Shown here: positions 9,800-20,087 of the stretch, piece by piece
How positions within the stretch are numbered: the first letter of the stretch is position 1
Layout: each line of letters begins with the position of its first letter
Source: Commensalibacter melissae
Lineage (GTDB): Bacteria > Pseudomonadota > Alphaproteobacteria > Acetobacterales > Acetobacteraceae
Direction of reading: 5' to 3'
Assembly (NCBI RefSeq): GCF_003691365.1
Contig: NZ_CP033087.1
Coordinates: 696,501 to 760,500 of the forward strand
Length of the DNA stretch: 64,000 nucleotides
Made by a program: the position numbers and the translations under genes
Notes under the pieces: generated by a model
What the model saw: only the letters and a program-made list of their open reading frames with translations
The model's database searches: none
Told to the model about the DNA's origin: nothing

Positions 9800-12700
9800 T
9801 GTCTCAATCTAGTAAGGAACCTGAAAAGAAGCAATCCATTGACAAAGTGCCAAGGAATATAAAGGTTAGAAAAGTCAAATATTCTATAATCAAGGGTATA
9901 TTATGGTTTCTGGCAAGCATACTCATATTGCTTGTAGCTATGGTTTTTGCATTATTCATTTATCTTAATACGCAGAGTGGAAAAGAATTTCTTTCAGATA
10001 AAATTGATGTTTGGACCGATCATTCCATAAATGTTAAGGGAATTCACGGGAATTTTCCTAATCATCTGATTGTTGAAGAAATCACGTTGAAAAAATTGCC
10101 ATCAACGGATAAACCGTGGTTAATATTAAAAAAAGTCAAACTTGATTGGTCTTTTTTTGAATTACTGTATAAAAAATTATTTATTCAAAGTCTTTTGGCT
10201 GAAGAAATAGATATTGAGGATTTACCAAAATCCACACAATCACCAGACGCATCATATGCCACATCATCTGATTTGTCATTTTTATGGTTATTTGCCTCGA
10301 TTAACCATTTACAAATTAATAAATTGCATCTTGCTCAGACAATTTTTTCAAAAACGTTTGATTTAAAAGTTAACGGAAAACTATTGACTTCTAATCTATT
10401 ATTCTTTCTAGATGAATTTAAACTGAATGCATTGCCTGACACAAATCTGGAGCTTGATGGTGAAGAACTTAATAAATCAACAAATCTTTCCTTGAAGTTA
10501 ACAGTTAAAAATCATCAGGTTTCAAAAGGACAGTTAACTTTTTTGGCAAAATCCAATCCAGATGGAATTCTTGAACGTTTATTAAAGTCCGATCAATTAA
10601 CTCCCTTATCATTTAATTTGTCGCTTGATGGACCGTTTGATTCATTGAATACAAAAATGGAACTGAAATCAAATCAGACGTATTTAAGGGAAAACGGATA
10701 TATTGACCTTAATCATTCAAAAATGAATGTTGATTTATCTGGTCATTCTCCAGCAGTGACCTTGAATCCACAAATTCATTGGGATGGATGGGATCTAGAT
10801 GCCAGATTAACTGGATTATTGACAAAACCAATCGGTCAGGGAAAGTTCAAACTGGTCAATCTAGTAGCTGGTAAAACGTTTTTGAATAATCTTATTGTTT
10901 CTTTTTCGGGAGAGCAAAATGATGATTTGCAAGCCACAAATTCAAGGCAAATCGATAGAGCCCATATACATTTAATTGCAGAGGGGTTGCGTGTTCCCGG
11001 AAAACATCCCATGATGTTTGCCAAAGTCCCAATTATAGCTGATGCTGTATATGGAATAAATGAACCTGAACAATCAATTGATTTTCGAGTTCAACATGAC
11101 CTTGTGAAGGCTGTGGGACATATCTTTTTTCACCCTGTCTTAAAAGGATCAATTGATCTGGCTCTACCACATTTAAGTGATATAGCCGAATTGACAGGTG
11201 TTAGGTTGGGAGGTCAATCAGTATTCAATCTTGCTTTTACAATGCTAGAGCATGCAGATAATCAAATTTTATTTGATTTGGATGGTCCCATACAGGTTAA
11301 TCAAGGATTACCTGAAATAGTAAATATGGTTGGATCCAAGGGACATCTTGGTATTCATGCACGTATTTTCCATAAAGAAAAACCTGATATCTATTTGGAT
11401 AATTTGACAATATCAGGTCAAAATTTATCAATTCAAGGTAATGGACATTTATTGGATCAACAGGTCAGGGCGGTTGTTAATCTTAATATAGATAATCTTA
11501 TGGCACTTTCCCCGTTATTGACGGGTCAGGGAAAGGCGGTTTTAAAAGCTGATGGATCTCTGGAAGATCTGGGTTTGAAATTTGAAATGGCTACTAAATT
11601 TCAAACATCATCAAAAAGAGATTATGCAATAGCGCCAAGCGATTTAAAAATGAAGGCTGAGCTGAATCATTTATTTGCGCTACCAACGCTTTTGGTATCC
11701 TTGAATGGAAATCTTGACCGTTCACCGATAGAAATGGAACTGTTGGCAAGTCAAAAGAAAAATACTGATAATTATTATTTTAATTTAAGAAAATTGAATT
11801 GGCGATCCTTGAATGGTCTCGCTGATTTTAGTATTTCCGGTAAAAATATAATTCCTAATGGTAACCTTGATATAAAAATAACTCGACTGGCCGATTTTAA
11901 AAAATTGGTTCGACAGAATATTGAAGGCAATCTTGCCTTACAAATCCATTCCTCACCGCATACAAACCAAAAATTATTCGTTAATGCAAGCAGCAAAGTG
12001 AATATGCCTAATTACAGGTTCAATAATTTGCTTTTAACGGGTTATATTGATCATCCATTAGACAATCCCTTAATCAATTTAAAGGCGCAAATTTCAGATT
12101 TTCAGCTTCCACAGGCAAAAGGTAATATCCGGTTAAGTGCCAATGGTTTTATCGATAACTTGAAAGTAGTGGCAAATGCTGATTTTCCTTCGTTAATGCA
12201 AAGTAAAGGTGCATTTGATACGGCACTACTGTTGGATTTGAAGAAAAAAAATGTTTTTTTGCAAAAACTAAATGCATTGACAAAAGGTGAAAATATACAC
12301 CTGACTGCTCCAGCCAAGGTGGATTTTGGGGAGAAAATAGCCATAGATCATTTTCGTTTAACTTTGGCTCCTCCAAATGCGCCCTTGGCCATTATCGATT
12401 TGGCTGGAGTAATTATGCCAGCATTAAATTTAAATGCTAGTATTCAAAATGTGACTCCTGCCATTTTAAAACCTTTTTTACCTCAGTTACAAGCGAAAGG
12501 AACCTTGGATGCCCAGGCCAGGTTAAAAGGGACGTTGGAAAAACCGACAGGTTCAATTCAAATTAATGCAACAAATATTAAAATGCTTATAGGAGAAGCC
12601 GCCTCTCTACCTGTTGCACAATTGATTTCTCGGACAAATTTGATGGGTAAAAATGCCCAAACGCATACGCATTTACAGATGGGAAAGAAATTTGATTTGA

Positions 12701-14079
12701 GTATGAATGGTTTAATACCTTTAAATTCAAATGGTAAAATGGATTTGAATCTCGAAGGGAAAATTGATTTGGGATTGGGAAATGCGATTGCGGGTGCCTA
12801 TGGTCAGCAAGTCAAGGGAAACATCAATCTTGCCATGCAAATTGCGGGAAGTTTTATGGAACCAATTGTTAATGGAACTGTACAGCTTTTCAAAGGAAGT
12901 TTTAGAGATTACGCACAAGGGACAAGTATTCAGGATATACAGGCAAAGCTTGTTGGGAAAAAAGATCATATAACCCTTGAATCACTCACTGCCAAGGCGG
13001 GACATGGGGATATATATGCCAATGGACAAATTGGAGTTTTTCAACCGGGTATTCCGGTAAACTTGCATATGAATATGAAAAATGCCCGTCCATTGGTTAG
13101 TGATTTGTTAACAGCCATTCTTGATGGCGATATCGATGTTAGTGGAATGGCAAAATCAAAAATTGATATGAAGGGAACAATTAGGATCAAACATGCCGAG
13201 ATTAATATACCGCATTCTATTTCAAGTTCTGTTGTTCCATTAAAAGTAATTCGTCCAGGTGACAAGATTGAAACAGAAAGCAGGCCAAATCTTCCAGGAC
13301 CCATTATCGGTTTGGATTTAACCATTAAATCTGCCGGTCAAATCTTGGTTCAAGGTTTCGGGCTGTTTACAGATATGGCAGGCGCATTGCATATCACGGG
13401 AACAGCTGATGCGCCTTCAGTTGCGGGAGGAATGAAGATGCAAAACGGTCATATTGATCTTTCAGGAATATCATTGGATTTCACAAGGGGTGTGATCGGG
13501 TTTCAGGGAAGTAATGTAGATCGCAAGATTGATCCCTCTCTGGATTTTGAGGTAAAAAAAACGGTTGAAGGAAACACGGCCAGATTATTGATTACAGGTT
13601 TTGCAAGTTCACCCAAAATCACGTTAACCTCTTCCCCTCCATTGTCACAAGACAGGGTTCTAGCCATTTTATTATTTGGTGTTGATTCACAAAGTCTTTC
13701 GGCAACCCAAATGGCAGAAATAGGATTGGCATTGGCAACGTTGGGTGGACAAAGTGCAGGGATTGATCCCTTGGGTACCGTGAGAAAAAGCCTTGGATTG
13801 GATCGACTTTCTTTAGGAGGGGGGAGTCGTAGCAATGAAAATGGAGGCTCCAATAATGGAGCAAGTGTTGCGGCAGGGAAGTATGTGGCAAAAGGTGTTT
13901 ATATTGGTGCCAAACAATCTACAGGGAATGCAGGTACACAGGCCGAGATGCAGATTGATATCACCAAACACTTGAAAGCTACTGCAACGGTTGGTACGGG
14001 AAAAGACAATTCAAGATTTGTTACCCCAGATAATGATCCAGGTAGTAACGTGGGATTGCTTTATGAGTTTGATTATTAA
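9799..14079 (+). CDS. tamB: Translocation and assembly module protein TamB
   Basis: A 1426-residue protein with a basic cytosolic tail, one transmembrane helix at about 33-56, and a long periplasmic beta-rich body. Its C-terminus has the DUF490/TamB features: LHITGTADAPSVAGGM, GISLDFTRGVIGFQG, and a last residue block resembling an outer-membrane terminus. TamB bridges the envelope with TamA and belongs to the AsmA-like lipid-transfer group. Its ATG overlaps the tamA TAA by one base, so the two are translationally coupled. Length is close to that of other alphaproteobacterial TamB proteins. Confidence 0.92.
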   Translation: MSQSSKEPEKKQSIDKVPRNIKVRKVKYSIIKGILWFLASILILLVAMVFALFIYLNTQSGKEFLSDKIDVWTDHSINVKGIHGNFPNHLIVEEITLKKLPSTDKPWLILKKVKLDWSFFELLYKKLFIQSLLAEEIDIEDLPKSTQSPDASYATSSDLSFLWLFASINHLQINKLHLAQTIFSKTFDLKVNGKLLTSNLLFFLDEFKLNALPDTNLELDGEELNKSTNLSLKLTVKNHQVSKGQLTFLAKSNPDGILERLLKSDQLTPLSFNLSLDGPFDSLNTKMELKSNQTYLRENGYIDLNHSKMNVDLSGHSPAVTLNPQIHWDGWDLDARLTGLLTKPIGQGKFKLVNLVAGKTFLNNLIVSFSGEQNDDLQATNSRQIDRAHIHLIAEGLRVPGKHPMMFAKVPIIADAVYGINEPEQSIDFRVQHDLVKAVGHIFFHPVLKGSIDLALPHLSDIAELTGVRLGGQSVFNLAFTMLEHADNQILFDLDGPIQVNQGLPEIVNMVGSKGHLGIHARIFHKEKPDIYLDNLTISGQNLSIQGNGHLLDQQVRAVVNLNIDNLMALSPLLTGQGKAVLKADGSLEDLGLKFEMATKFQTSSKRDYAIAPSDLKMKAELNHLFALPTLLVSLNGNLDRSPIEMELLASQKKNTDNYYFNLRKLNWRSLNGLADFSISGKNIIPNGNLDIKITRLADFKKLVRQNIEGNLALQIHSSPHTNQKLFVNASSKVNMPNYRFNNLLLTGYIDHPLDNPLINLKAQISDFQLPQAKGNIRLSANGFIDNLKVVANADFPSLMQSKGAFDTALLLDLKKKNVFLQKLNALTKGENIHLTAPAKVDFGEKIAIDHFRLTLAPPNAPLAIIDLAGVIMPALNLNASIQNVTPAILKPFLPQLQAKGTLDAQARLKGTLEKPTGSIQINATNIKMLIGEAASLPVAQLISRTNLMGKNAQTHTHLQMGKKFDLSMNGLIPLNSNGKMDLNLEGKIDLGLGNAIAGAYGQQVKGNINLAMQIAGSFMEPIVNGTVQLFKGSFRDYAQGTSIQDIQAKLVGKKDHITLESLTAKAGHGDIYANGQIGVFQPGIPVNLHMNMKNARPLVSDLLTAILDGDIDVSGMAKSKIDMKGTIRIKHAEINIPHSISSSVVPLKVIRPGDKIETESRPNLPGPIIGLDLTIKSAGQILVQGFGLFTDMAGALHITGTADAPSVAGGMKMQNGHIDLSGISLDFTRGVIGFQGSNVDRKIDPSLDFEVKKTVEGNTARLLITGFASSPKITLTSSPPLSQDRVLAILLFGVDSQSLSATQMAEIGLALATLGGQSAGIDPLGTVRKSLGLDRLSLGGGSRSNENGGSNNGASVAAGKYVAKGVYIGAKQSTGNAGTQAEMQIDITKHLKATATVGTGKDNSRFVTPDNDPGSNVGLLYEFDY

Positions 14080-14160
14080 GGTAAATTAGAAAATATTAAT
14101 TTTAATTTGATATCAAGAATTTATACAACTAATCAGGAATTCGCTTATTTAACATTAAAA

Positions 14161-14210
14161 AAAGACGATTTGTATATGTTTTGAAACAGTATGATTATTC
14201 AAGCGTCTTT
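14161..14210. terminator. Possible bidirectional terminator between tamB and dld
   Basis: AAAGACG and CGTCTTT form a 7-bp inverted repeat flanked by A- and T-tracts on the outer sides, between two convergent genes. The loop is long (about 36 bases), so the call is tentative. Confidence 0.4.
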
Positions 14211-14224
14211 TTTTCTTAAAGCTG

Positions 14225-15955
14225 TTATTCTTTCCAGTTTTTTAATTTGCTAGTTTTTCCAATGCCAGGATTGAAAGCATTGCAAGGATCAAGATCTTTG
14301 TAAAAATTCTTCAAAGGATCTTTGGCTGGGTAAAGATGACCGACATTATGTTCAGCGGGATATTCCGCTCCTCTTTGATCAAGAATTCTCAACATTTTTT
14401 CTTCAAGTGCAAATACATCATATCCTTTTTGAATAATATAATCCTGATGAAAAACGTGACAAAAGAAATGACCGTAATATAATTTATGGAGAATTGGTTC
14501 TTCTATTTCTTCAGGCAAATGTTCCACCCATTCTTTATCATTACGGCGTAGGGCAACATCAATGGCCAGAATATTTTCAACCGTATCCGTATGGACATTC
14601 CTGTAACGAACAGCAGCGCCTGCCACGGCAAAGCGATGCAGGAATGCTTTGCGGCCTTCTTCGGCATTGCATTCAAAAAAGCTTCCCGATGTTTTTTCCT
14701 TAAAATAAGATTTTAAATGGGAACGAACAGGTTCAATTTCTTTTTTGCCCACTTTCAATAGCAAATGATGTTCATATTTTTTTGCATATTCGTTCATTCG
14801 TTCCGGCAAATGCTGAGGAAATAATTTGCTAAAAAACTGCATTGCCTTGTCACTGAAATGTTTTGGGAAAAACGGGATTTTATTTGTAATAAAATCAAAT
14901 TTGTTTTTCAGGGAGAATAATTGTGGAATATGTGCAGTACCCAGACAATTTATAAAAATGAATGTATCTTTTCCGTAAATAGCGGCAATATTGTAAGCAT
15001 CTTGATGGATATACTCACCGGATATGGGAACTATTTTCTTGCTGAGCATATTATATCGAATATTGGTAAGATCATTTGGATCGTTTGTACCGATATAAAA
15101 AACTCTTGTTTCCTTTTCCTGTGGAAATGTATCAAGGCGTACAGCAAAAATTGAGAGTTTACCGGCACATCCAGAGGCTTCATATAAATGATTGGGATCG
15201 GCATTATAACGGGCGGGTGTAGGGGCATCAACTTCGCAGACATGATCCCTATAATGATGGTCTGAACAGCATTTATCAGATTGTTTTATCAATTCATGAT
15301 CAAAATTACCGTGATCAAGTCGTCCCAGAATTTCCTCAGGTGTGTTTCCCAACTCAACGCCAAGATGATTAACAAGTTCTAATTTACCCTCTTTGTTACA
15401 TTGGGCATAAAGGGCCATCTCGGTATAGGCGGGGCCTCGCTGAACCAATGCCCCACCAGAATTATTGCTTATTCCTCCAAGAACTGAAGCACCGATGCAA
15501 GATGATCCGATTACAGAATGAGGATCACGATGATAGGGCCTTAATTTTTGTTCAAGTTCATTTAAAGTCGCCCCGGGAAGACATATTACCTGCTCACCAT
15601 TATTAATCACATAAATTTTTTTCATTTTCATGGTGTTAATAATGACAATGTCACGATCATAATCATTGCCATCGGGGGTAGATCCACCGGTCAATCCAGT
15701 ATTGGCGGCCTGCATGATAATTATTACATTTGATTCTATACAGGCCTTGACAACATTCCACTGATCCAAAATATGCTCTGGCGTTACAATTGCGATTGCT
15801 TTCCCTGATCCATATCGAAAACCATTACAATATAATCCCATTTTGGATGGGTCAGTTATAACGTTTCTGCTTCCAGATATTTTTGTTAATTGAGCAATCA
15901 AATTTTGATTGGATGTATTATGAGAGGCAGAAATCGATTTTTTTTGAAAAAACAT
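14225..15955 (-). CDS. dld: Quinone-dependent D-lactate dehydrogenase
   Basis: A 576-residue FAD enzyme. The N-terminal PCMH-type FAD domain includes IMQAANTGLTGGSTPDGNDY and GASVLGGISNNSGGALVQRGPAY. The C-terminal membrane-binding/catalytic region has CNAEEGRKAFLHRFAVAGAA and PAEHNVGHLYPAKD, matching E. coli Dld (571 residues). It oxidises D-lactate to pyruvate and passes electrons to ubiquinone at the inner membrane, which suits an organism living on fermentation products. It is a single gene, downstream of carD but separated from it by a clear terminator. Confidence 0.94.
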   Translation of the reverse strand: MFFQKKSISASHNTSNQNLIAQLTKISGSRNVITDPSKMGLYCNGFRYGSGKAIAIVTPEHILDQWNVVKACIESNVIIIMQAANTGLTGGSTPDGNDYDRDIVIINTMKMKKIYVINNGEQVICLPGATLNELEQKLRPYHRDPHSVIGSSCIGASVLGGISNNSGGALVQRGPAYTEMALYAQCNKEGKLELVNHLGVELGNTPEEILGRLDHGNFDHELIKQSDKCCSDHHYRDHVCEVDAPTPARYNADPNHLYEASGCAGKLSIFAVRLDTFPQEKETRVFYIGTNDPNDLTNIRYNMLSKKIVPISGEYIHQDAYNIAAIYGKDTFIFINCLGTAHIPQLFSLKNKFDFITNKIPFFPKHFSDKAMQFFSKLFPQHLPERMNEYAKKYEHHLLLKVGKKEIEPVRSHLKSYFKEKTSGSFFECNAEEGRKAFLHRFAVAGAAVRYRNVHTDTVENILAIDVALRRNDKEWVEHLPEEIEEPILHKLYYGHFFCHVFHQDYIIQKGYDVFALEEKMLRILDQRGAEYPAEHNVGHLYPAKDPLKNFYKDLDPCNAFNPGIGKTSKLKNWKE

Positions 15956-16107
15956 TTTGTATACGCTTTTGACAATCTAAAAATTATTCAGGTTCTAATA
16001 ATTTTTATAAATAGTTAATAAGCCTTTTATCATACTTGTTTAATATCATTTGTAAAGACTAACAAAATGTCATTATATATTCATTTATTACAAATAAAGA
16101 CATAAAA

Positions 16108-16128
16108 AAAGGAGAGTAACTCTCCTTT
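16108..16128 (-). terminator. Intrinsic terminator of carD
   Basis: A perfect 9-bp stem (AAAGGAGAG / CTCTCCTTT) with a TAA loop. On the minus strand it is followed by a run of T, giving a canonical rho-independent terminator about 30 bases past the carD stop. Confidence 0.8.
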
Positions 16129-16159
16129 CGTTGTAATTGTAATGATCAATTGATAAATT

Positions 16160-16747
16160 CTAAGCTGTTTTCATCACGTTTGTTAATTCGTTGAGAACGT
16201 CTTCTGGTTTTTTTGATTCCAAAACGGCCACCTCGGTTACAAAACGGTCTTGAGCCGCTTCAAATAGTTTTCTTTCGCTAAAACTGCCATCAAGACTGTC
16301 AGCGTTTCTGCGTAGATCCCTTAAAACTTCAGCAATCTGCATCAGATCACCAGAATTGATTTTTTCCTGATAAACCAAAGCCCGTCTTGCCCACATACCT
16401 TTGCTGGTTTGCGGCTTGCTTTTAATGATTGACATGGCTTTTCCGACAATTTCACGGGAAGCAATTTTGCGTAATCCAGCTTTTTTTGCTTTATCTAAAG
16501 GGATACGCAGGGTCATCTGATTATCTGGAAAAGAGATCTGGATCATTTCCAGTTTCGTGCCTGCAATCTCTTCCACGCCAATACGATCAATTCGGCCTAC
16601 ACCATGTGCAGCATAGACAATGGCATCGCCTTCTTGGAAAGGAAAAGAGGTTTTACTATTGGATTGTTGTGCGGCGGTTTCTGCGACGGCTGCTTGAGCC
16701 ATTTCGTCGGTTACACCACCTTTGGAAGAATTTTTCAATACACTCAT
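16160..16747 (-). CDS. CarD-family transcriptional regulator
   Basis: A 195-residue protein. A low-complexity N-terminal tail of about 40 residues precedes the CarD_CdnL_TRCF RNA-polymerase interacting domain (FQEGDAIVYAAHGVGRIDRI, then LRIPLDKAKKAGLRKI). A helical DNA-binding half follows, with WARRALVYQEKINSGDLMQIAEVLRDL. CarD proteins bind RNA polymerase beta and stabilise open complexes at many promoters, including rRNA promoters. It is monocistronic. Its promoter lies so close to the ATG that the mRNA is probably leaderless. Confidence 0.92.
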   Translation of the reverse strand: MSVLKNSSKGGVTDEMAQAAVAETAAQQSNSKTSFPFQEGDAIVYAAHGVGRIDRIGVEEIAGTKLEMIQISFPDNQMTLRIPLDKAKKAGLRKIASREIVGKAMSIIKSKPQTSKGMWARRALVYQEKINSGDLMQIAEVLRDLRRNADSLDGSFSERKLFEAAQDRFVTEVAVLESKKPEDVLNELTNVMKTA

Positions 16748-16754
16748 TTAATAT

Positions 16755-16783
16755 ACTATACCATATTCAGGATAAATTGTCAT
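16755..16783 (-). promoter_or_regulatory. Sigma70-type promoter of carD, nearly leaderless
   Basis: On the minus strand ATGACA (16783-16778) is followed after 17 bases by TATAGT (16760-16755). Each hexamer differs from consensus at one position and the spacing is ideal. The -10 box ends only 7 bases before the ATG, so transcription should begin at or next to the start codon. No Shine-Dalgarno sequence precedes the ATG. Confidence 0.6.
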
Positions 16784-16844
16784 TTGATATTTTAGAAAAG
16801 GCAAAATTTTATATAATGTGAATATATAGGTATTTTATTTTAAT

Positions 16845-17726
16845 TTACCATTGAATTCCGTTAATGGAAGGAATAGGGCGTTGAGAATATTGATTGATTT
16901 GTTCAAGCAAATCGATCTCGATGCTGCGTGACATTGTTAACATGGGCAAGGAATGCGGACTTTCATCAAAGGGATCTTGCAAATCATTTCCAATTCGGTC
17001 CAGAGCCAAAAATAAAAAACCCACAAGTGCGGACCCTAATGGTGTGATCCACCCAAGTGTATCCACCATTGAAAAAGGAAGAATGATGCAGATAACTTCA
17101 CTTAGTAAACGGGGCAGGGTGGAAAACTGGATTGATAAGGGTGTATTTTTAATTCTTTCCAAGGCACCTTGTGCATTGGCCAAGTCAGATAAAATTCTGT
17201 CGATTTGAGAGTGAAGGGCACCGTCAATGTTTTTTTGACGGCTTTCCTGGGTTACCATATAACCGATCTGAACGAGAATGCCATTAGGCTGGTTGCGCTG
17301 ATTTTTAATATAGGTTTGAATGGAATGGGGCAATATTTTTTTAACATTATAGCTGGTCAGGGAATTTTTACCTCTTAAATGATAGGATAGACTGTATGCA
17401 TATCCGGCCATGGCATAAATAAGCTCGGGTTTGCTATCGAGAATACTCATGCATTGCCTGGCAAATGATCGACAGTTATTTGTAACTGACCCCCAATGTA
17501 TACGTGCCTCCCACCATCGATTATATGCCGTATTGTTTCTGAAATTCATAAAAAGGACGAGCACAGATCCAATCAGGGCGGTTGGTAATGCGGATTGATC
17601 AAACCAGTGCAGATTAAAAATTTTATATCCAATGACGACTAGCATGTCCCAAATAAATAAAATGAGTAAAGGTTTAAAACTTGTCTGTATAAGAAAAAGA
17701 AGTCCACGTTTCGGGTTTACAATCAT
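16845..17726 (-). CDS. Bestrophin-like (RFP-TM) chloride channel family protein
   Basis: A 293-residue membrane protein with MIVNPKRGLLFLIQTSFKPLL at the start. The family-typical FRNNTAYNRWWEARIHWGSVTNNCRSFARQ region follows at about 62-91 and TPLGSALVGFLFLALDRIGNDLQDPFD at about 235-262. These identify the bestrophin/UPF0187 (YneE) family. Bacterial members form pentameric ion channels in the inner membrane; ion selectivity varies and is not predictable here. It is a single gene with no partner apparent. Confidence 0.88.
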   Translation of the reverse strand: MIVNPKRGLLFLIQTSFKPLLILFIWDMLVVIGYKIFNLHWFDQSALPTALIGSVLVLFMNFRNNTAYNRWWEARIHWGSVTNNCRSFARQCMSILDSKPELIYAMAGYAYSLSYHLRGKNSLTSYNVKKILPHSIQTYIKNQRNQPNGILVQIGYMVTQESRQKNIDGALHSQIDRILSDLANAQGALERIKNTPLSIQFSTLPRLLSEVICIILPFSMVDTLGWITPLGSALVGFLFLALDRIGNDLQDPFDESPHSLPMLTMSRSIEIDLLEQINQYSQRPIPSINGIQW

Positions 17727-18133
17727 AGTTTAATTTTCATCATTATAATGGATAGTTATTGATTTTACTAAACAAACTAATGGAAAACTATGGTTTATTT
17801 TTGTTGATTGTATTTTTTCTTTAAAAATTGATAAGATTAAAAAAATAGCTGATTTACTTTCAAGCGCATAAAATCACCAAAAACTAGACAAAAAACGAGT
17901 ATAAACACTTTGAATTGATTCAAGTTATCTTATAAAATTATGCTGATTTTAAATCTATATAATTATAATACTAAAACATGTTTAATTTGTGTTTTAGATG
18001 CTAAATTAAGCTACTTTTGTATGTAGAATTCAAACCGGATATATATTGTAGTAAAAAAATTAGTATAAAATCAAGTTTGTTTAAAAATTCTCCATTCATA
18101 AGGGGATTTTTTATTAAAGGGTTAATTATTTAA
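17727..18133. other. 407-bp AT-rich gap between bestrophin gene and type III R-M operon
   Basis: The gap separates divergent genes and marks the left edge of the restriction-modification locus. I see no ORF, RNA gene, integrase site or obvious direct repeat. An imperfect hairpin-like element followed by a T-run lies at about 18076-18115, just before the mod start. Promoters for both flanking genes must lie here, but no box pair stands out in this AT-rich stretch. Confidence 0.4.
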
Positions 18134-20077
18134 ATGAAGAATTCTTTGTCTCCGCAACAAGAAAAATTAGAACAACTAAAACAATTACTGCCAGAGGTTT
18201 TTACGGAAGGTAGGGTTGATTGGGAAAAGCTAAAATTATCTTTGGGAGAAGATATTAATATTGCAAATGAACGTTATGTTTTGAATTGGGCGGGAAAGAG
18301 TAATGCTTATAAAGTATTGCAAGAACCGACATCTAAAACACTCTCCCCAGACAAAAATGAATCTGTTGATTTTGATAAGACAGAGAATTTATTCATTGAG
18401 GGCGATAACCTAGAAGCTTTGAAAATACTTCAAAAAAGTTATTTTGGCAAAGTTAAGATGATTTATATTGATCCTCCGTATAACACGGGTAATGACTCTT
18501 TTATTTACCCGGACCGTTTCAAAGAAAATCTTGGAGATTATCAAAAAAATGTGGGGGATAAAGACGATGATGGATATTTAATACAAGATTCTATTTTTAA
18601 GAAAAACAGGAAAGAAAATGGGCAATATCATAGTAATTGGCTCAATATGATGATGCCGAGATTATATCTTGCCAAAAATTTACTTCGGAAAGATGGCGTT
18701 ATTTTTATTTCTATTGATGATAACGAAGTGTATAATTTGCGATTATTAATGAATGAAATATTCGGTGAAGAGAATTTTGTTGGATTAATTACTGTACAAA
18801 GTAATCCTAGAGGTTCTCAAGCAAGTAAATATATTTCGAATGTACATGAGTACATATTAATTTTCTCTAGGCAAAAAGAACTTGTAAATATTAGAGGGGA
18901 AGAAAAATCAGATACTAGTTTAAAGGAGTATTCAGAAATTGATGAAAACGGTCATAAATATAGACTGTTGGGACTCAGACAAAGAGGAGGAGCTTGGAAA
19001 AAAGAAGATAGACCTTCATTACATTATCCTATTTATATACAACCAGATACGGGTCGAGTATCTATAGAAGAATCTAGTTTATATACAATTAAAGTAATAC
19101 CTAAACGTCCTACAGGTGAATTGGGTCGTTGGACTTGGAGTAAGAAAAAACTTTCCTCAGAGTTAGGTCAGGTTATAGGAAAACCTATTAATAGAAAAGA
19201 AAATACTGATGTATGGGATATTTTTAGAAAAGATTATCTTTTAGATATTAATGGTAGGCAAAAGACTACTAAAGTAAAAACGATTTGGATGGAAAAAGAA
19301 AATAATTATCAAAATGCAAAAAATGAAATTAAATTTTTATTTGATAATTCTGAAATGTTTAGCTTTCCAAAACCCATTTATATTTTAAAAAAATTAATAT
19401 TAATGCTTGATTTGAATTACCAGGATATCATCCTTGATTTTTTTGCGGGTAGTGGAACGACAGCGCATGCGGTGATGCAATTGAATGCTGAGGATGGCGG
19501 TAGTCGAAAATGTATCTCTATTCAATTACCAGAAATATGTGATGAAAAGTCAGAGGCCTTTAAAGCTGGATATAAGACCATTGCTGATATTGCCAAGGAA
19601 CGCATTCGAAGAGCAGGTAAAAAAATCAAGGAAGACAATAAGGATAAAGAAAATATTGATCAGCTTGATATTGGATTCAAAGTCTTAAAAGTTTCTGATA
19701 GCAACTTTAGAGAATGGCGAACCGATATATCCAGTGAAAAACTTGATGAACAATTAGATCTTCACGTTGATCCCATTGCGGAAGATGCTTCAACAGAAAA
19801 TATGGTTTACGAATTAATGCTTAAAAATGGCAAGGATTTAAATAGTCATATCAAGCATCATAATCATATCTATTCTATATCCGACCAAGAAAATCATGAT
19901 GAAAACATCCTCGTTTTGCTTCTTGAAAAGGTGAATGAAGATGTTATTGAGAATGTTCTTCAAGAAAATCCCAATAAGGTTATTGCCCTGGATAAACTTT
20001 TCAAGAATAACGATCAATTAAAGACCAATACCGCATTACAAATGCAAGATGCAGATATCAAGTTCGAAACAATCTAA
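18134..20077 (+). CDS. mod: Type III restriction-modification DNA methyltransferase (Mod)
   Basis: A 647-residue N6-adenine methyltransferase of the beta class. The catalytic motif IV DPPYNTG lies at residues 113-119, before the SAM-binding motif I FAGSGTTAHAV at 437-447. The roughly 280 residues between them hold the target-recognition domain. This order and length are those of type III Mod subunits such as EcoP1/EcoP15. Mod recognises an asymmetric site and methylates one strand; with Res it forms the restriction complex. The downstream res start is 10 bases after the mod stop. I see no long simple repeat that would make it phase-variable. The target-recognition segment is notably AT-rich, suggesting transfer. 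Confidence 0.93.
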   Translation: MKNSLSPQQEKLEQLKQLLPEVFTEGRVDWEKLKLSLGEDINIANERYVLNWAGKSNAYKVLQEPTSKTLSPDKNESVDFDKTENLFIEGDNLEALKILQKSYFGKVKMIYIDPPYNTGNDSFIYPDRFKENLGDYQKNVGDKDDDGYLIQDSIFKKNRKENGQYHSNWLNMMMPRLYLAKNLLRKDGVIFISIDDNEVYNLRLLMNEIFGEENFVGLITVQSNPRGSQASKYISNVHEYILIFSRQKELVNIRGEEKSDTSLKEYSEIDENGHKYRLLGLRQRGGAWKKEDRPSLHYPIYIQPDTGRVSIEESSLYTIKVIPKRPTGELGRWTWSKKKLSSELGQVIGKPINRKENTDVWDIFRKDYLLDINGRQKTTKVKTIWMEKENNYQNAKNEIKFLFDNSEMFSFPKPIYILKKLILMLDLNYQDIILDFFAGSGTTAHAVMQLNAEDGGSRKCISIQLPEICDEKSEAFKAGYKTIADIAKERIRRAGKKIKEDNKDKENIDQLDIGFKVLKVSDSNFREWRTDISSEKLDEQLDLHVDPIAEDASTENMVYELMLKNGKDLNSHIKHHNHIYSISDQENHDENILVLLLEKVNEDVIENVLQENPNKVIALDKLFKNNDQLKTNTALQMQDADIKFETI

Positions 20078-20087
20078 GGGTTTGGTT

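Noticed and set aside
12727-12969. Overlapping ORFs of 70-80 codons inside tamB on both strands
   Set aside because: Tam-type repeats make long shadow frames; none has its own ribosome binding site or family motif.
17727-18133. Attachment site or integrase remnant at the edge of the R-M locus
   Set aside because: No tRNA end, integrase fragment or matching direct repeat on the other side of the locus could be found by eye.
18541-18565. Homopolymer A and G tracts in mod as phase-variation switches
   Set aside because: The longest runs are about seven A and five G, with no tandem repeat unit; too short for the usual slipped-strand switches of phase-variable Mod genes.
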